A stretch of 13,740 bases of DNA, from NCBI GenBank assembly GCA_946221825.1, contig CAMINA010000022.1:1-13740 (forward strand), written 5' to 3'. Position numbers and translations under genes: made by a program. The number at the start of each line of letters is the position of its first letter. Positions within the stretch are counted from its first letter, which is position 1. This document shows positions 13,702-13,740 of the stretch, in pieces. The stretch is from an uncultured Nesterenkonia sp. (GTDB taxonomy: Bacteria; Actinomycetota; Actinomycetes; Actinomycetales; Micrococcaceae). The notes below the pieces were generated by a model, which worked only from the letters and a program-made list of their open reading frames with translations, was not told where the DNA came from and searched no databases.

Positions 13702-13740
13702 AGTGGTGTAACCCTCCCGAGGGCCGTGACCGTATTCGTC
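13688..13740. mobile_element. Probable terminus of an IS256-family insertion sequence (partial)
   Basis: From about 13688 the sequence GTAGTGCCCCATAGAGTGGT followed by GTAAC resembles, from memory, the IS256-family terminal inverted repeat (IS256 itself ends in a similar CCGTATAATTGTGTAA pattern). Read on the minus strand it gives TTACACCACTCT...GGGGCAC, the usual look of such ends. It abuts the point where the kinase frame breaks off. The transposase would lie to the right, outside the window. The exact boundary and the target duplication (8-9 bp in this family) cannot be fixed from one end. Confidence 0.5.

Noticed and set aside
1..13740. tRNA/rRNA genes, CRISPR repeats, prophage genes
   Set aside because: I looked for cloverleaf-like tRNA ends, regularly spaced repeats and phage-type proteins and saw none; nearly all bases are accounted for by housekeeping genes.

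Overview
The window is high-GC bacterial DNA (about 60-65% G+C by eye). Both the gene content and the protein sequences point to an actinobacterium, most likely of the Micrococcaceae type (Arthrobacter/Nesterenkonia-like). Supporting signs are the actinobacterial SecD/SecF-Rel gene order, a SecD/SecF pair of actinobacterial type, the DUF4191 protein beside lipA, and GTG starts with short overlaps. The genus is an inference. A very acidic stretch in the extracytoplasmic part of SecD would suit an alkaliphile or halophile but does not prove one.

Layout. (1) Positions 1-5301, plus strand: the 3' part of secD, secF (1-base stop/start overlap) and rel, the bifunctional (p)ppGpp synthetase/hydrolase. 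secDF serves protein export and rel the stringent response. (2) Positions 12799-5256, minus strand, read right to left: lipB, lipA, a DUF4191 membrane protein, rpsD, alaS, ruvX and an AbiEi-like winged-helix protein. lipB/lipA (protein lipoylation) overlap by four bases and alaS/ruvX by one, so both pairs look translationally coupled. rpsD (ribosomal protein S4) probably has its own promoter and a leader of about 150 bases. The AbiEi-like gene meets rel tail to tail with a 46-bp overlap. (3) Positions 12946-13701, plus strand: a Ser/Thr protein kinase-like gene, divergent from lipB, which stops abruptly after kinase subdomain IX. The last ~50 bases resemble the terminal inverted repeat of an IS256-family insertion sequence, so the kinase is probably interrupted by an IS lying mostly outside the window.

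Most of the window is ordinary housekeeping DNA. I found no RNA genes, CRISPR array, prophage or multi-gene defence island. The points worth a second look are the solitary AbiEi-like protein wedged between ruvX and rel, the apparently IS-truncated kinase with a non-canonical HGD/DLG active site, the acidic SecD insert, the structured rpsD leader, and a pair of DnaA-box-like sequences upstream of the kinase.
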